A stretch of 64,000 bases of DNA from Gemmatimonadota bacterium (GTDB lineage: Bacteria; Latescibacterota; UBA2968; GCA-2709665), in assembly GCA_028874335.1 (NCBI GenBank), contig JAPPJY010000070.1, positions 1-64,000 on the forward strand. The letters are read 5' to 3'. How positions within the stretch are numbered: the first letter of the stretch is position 1; each line of letters starts with the position of its first letter. The notes beneath the pieces were generated by a model, which worked only from the letters and a program-made list of their open reading frames with translations, was not told the origin of the DNA and searched no databases. This document shows, in pieces, positions 62,810-64,000 of the stretch. The position numbers and the translations under genes were made by a program.

Positions 62810-63442
62810 CTAACCGTCCGGCATCCGTTCAACCCGGTCCGCCAGCGCGTTCCATCCGTCCGCAAGTTCGTACGCCTGGCGGAACGCCCTGTAAAGCGCC
62901 CCCCAAACGGCATCGCGCGCTTCAACGGCTTCCTCCCTGCTACCGCCCCGAAGTCGATCCGCGGTCTCTTCCTGTACACTCGCGAGGGTCGACGCCTCCC
63001 GTGCCAGGGTCCGAGCGGCTTCCAGGCATGTGTCGACGACCTCGCCCATCGACGCCGTATCGTCCGGCTCCACGTCGTACGAACGCGATGGTGAGAAGCG
63101 TGTCGGCATCCGTTCGCCGTCCGCGGTCCTCCCCGTATGCGTGGGCTGGATATGCGGGGTGACGGACAGGTACATCGTCATCGGTTCATCTCCCACGGTC
63201 CGCACCGAATGGATCTCATCCGCCAGTGCAACGCAGAGTTGCCCGGGACCCACCTCCCGAACACCGCCGTTTATCGTAAACTCCGCCCGGCCGGCGAGCA
63301 CGAGAAAGATCTCGTGGCCCAGGTCGTGGCTGTGAAGGGCCGCGGACGCTCCCGGTTCCATCCGCAGGAATCGAGACCGGATCCAGGGGGTAACGAGCAT
63401 GTTACAAATGTCGTTGCGATAGTCGTAAACCTGAATACTCAA
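62810..63442 (-). CDS. Cupin-domain protein with helical C-terminus
   Basis: 210 residues; TTG start at 63442 with GGAGG 8 bases upstream, the only suitable site. Cupin motif 1 is HSHDLGHEIFLVLAGRAEF (metal-binding His, His, Glu) and motif 2 is in ALADEIHSVRTV. The last 90 residues are helical and rich in Ala/Glu/Arg. Possibly a sugar isomerase-like or ligand-sensing cupin; activity unknown. Confidence 0.8.
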   Translation of the reverse strand: MSIQVYDYRNDICNMLVTPWIRSRFLRMEPGASAALHSHDLGHEIFLVLAGRAEFTINGGVREVGPGQLCVALADEIHSVRTVGDEPMTMYLSVTPHIQPTHTGRTADGERMPTRFSPSRSYDVEPDDTASMGEVVDTCLEAARTLAREASTLASVQEETADRLRGGSREEAVEARDAVWGALYRAFRQAYELADGWNALADRVERMPDG

Positions 63443-63520
63443 AACATCCTCCTTCGGAATCCGCCTCTATCCCGTCGCGCGAAATTCACGGAATCGCGAC
63501 ATTTCAGCATAGCAATGAAC

Positions 63521-64000
63521 TCATCTGTCTCTATCCGAACCGATCGTCCCGTCTCCCAGCATGGTCAGGAGCGCCGAGTCGTCGACGTCCAGGGGCAGGT
63601 CCACCCGTCCGCGGCGGCGGCTGGACTCATAGGTCGCAAAGATCAGCTCCGTCGCCTGCAGCGCTTTCCGGCCACTCAACACCGGTTCGCGCCCGGTTTT
63701 GACGCAGTCTATGAGATCCAGCACCGACAACACGGTTGGATTCACCTGGGGCCCCGGCAGTTCCGGGACCTCCCAGTCCGAGCCGGAACGCATGATCCGG
63801 ATCGGCGGCCTGTCGCGCCCGCCAATCACCTCGATGACGCCGTCCGTGCCGATCAGCCGGTTCGCGACGCCGCTCAGGGCCGCGTCGCCCGTCGCGAGCA
63901 ATCCTTCCAGCCCATTGCGCCAGCGCACCCACGAAATACCGCCCGCCTCCAGTTCAACACCGAAGACCTCCCGCTTCTCCGACGCATCGATCTGCCCGAG
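63521..64000 (-). CDS. Gfo/Idh/MocA-family oxidoreductase, 5' part outside window
   Basis: The last 159 residues are visible and the frame is open to the edge (LGQIDASEKREVFGVELEAG at the upstream end). IGTDGVIEVIGG and VKTGREPVLSGRKALQATEL are typical of the family's C-terminal domain. The N-terminal NAD-binding part lies beyond 64000. Confidence 0.8.
   Translation of the reverse strand, partial: LGQIDASEKREVFGVELEAGGISWVRWRNGLEGLLATGDAALSGVANRLIGTDGVIEVIGGRDRPPIRIMRSGSDWEVPELPGPQVNPTVLSVLDLIDCVKTGREPVLSGRKALQATELIFATYESSRRRGRVDLPLDVDDSALLTMLGDGTIGSDRDR

Overview
The window comes from a GC-rich, double-membrane (Gram-negative type) bacterium. A TonB-family protein, a TonB-dependent receptor, two proteins with predicted outer-membrane barrels and several lipoprotein or signal-peptide starts support this. 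The gene mix (mannonate-dehydratase-like and HpcH/HpaI enzymes, creatininase, PhyH dioxygenase, Gfo/Idh/MocA oxidoreductases, one-off sulfatase, PmoA-like and heparinase II/III-like proteins) resembles uncultured sponge- or sediment-associated lineages such as Latescibacterota or Poribacteria. That placement is inference; no rRNA or tRNA gene was seen.

Layout. 1-4422 (minus strand): a partial nucleotidyltransferase gene that runs into a dispersed repeat, then a likely sugar-acid/amide catabolic operon (acetylpolyamine amidohydrolase-like, creatininase-like, HpcH/HpaI aldolase, mannonate-dehydratase-like). 4590-7764: an ECF sigma factor fused to WG repeats, an ABC-F ATPase and a small Xre regulator. 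7765-8761: repeat mosaic. 8762-19330: esterase, solitary substrate-binding lipoprotein, TonB, BNR protein, ankyrin protein, methyltransferase, a pRiA4b-ORF3/winged-helix fusion and a PhyH dioxygenase. 19331-22617: an island of miniature inverted-repeat elements around a 769-residue gene that appears to join a McrA-type head, a PD-(D/E)XK-like nuclease and a nitrilase domain. This is the best candidate for an undescribed (defence-like) system. 22618-29601: M14 peptidase, HAD hydrolase, Lhr helicase, HIT protein. 29760-39241: TonB-dependent receptor, MFS transporter, methyltransferase, secreted protein, a frameshifted SDH-family serine protease with a small partner, gluconolactonase-like protein. 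39242-41459: small genes, infA, pncC and repeats. 41460-44139: sulfatase plus PmoA-like protein.

44416-48939 is a complete regulatory unit: sigma-70 promoter, TPP riboswitch, intrinsic terminator, then thiO-thiS-thiG-tenI-thiD-thiE, the last three coupled by 4-8 base overlaps. It would make the thiazole phosphate moiety, phosphorylate HMP and join the two; thiC, thiF and thiH are not in the window.

49285-61398: a very large heparinase II/III-like protein, then an envelope-related run of a patatin-Omp85 (PlpD-like) protein, an outer-membrane barrel protein with a kinase-like N-terminus, a DUF4956 membrane protein and an SdiA-regulated-type propeller. 61671-64000 (minus): two Gfo/Idh/MocA oxidoreductases around a cupin protein.

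An unusual share of the non-coding DNA is made of small dispersed elements with terminal inverted repeats. At least six families are visible. Several abut or supply stop codons of the neighbouring genes.
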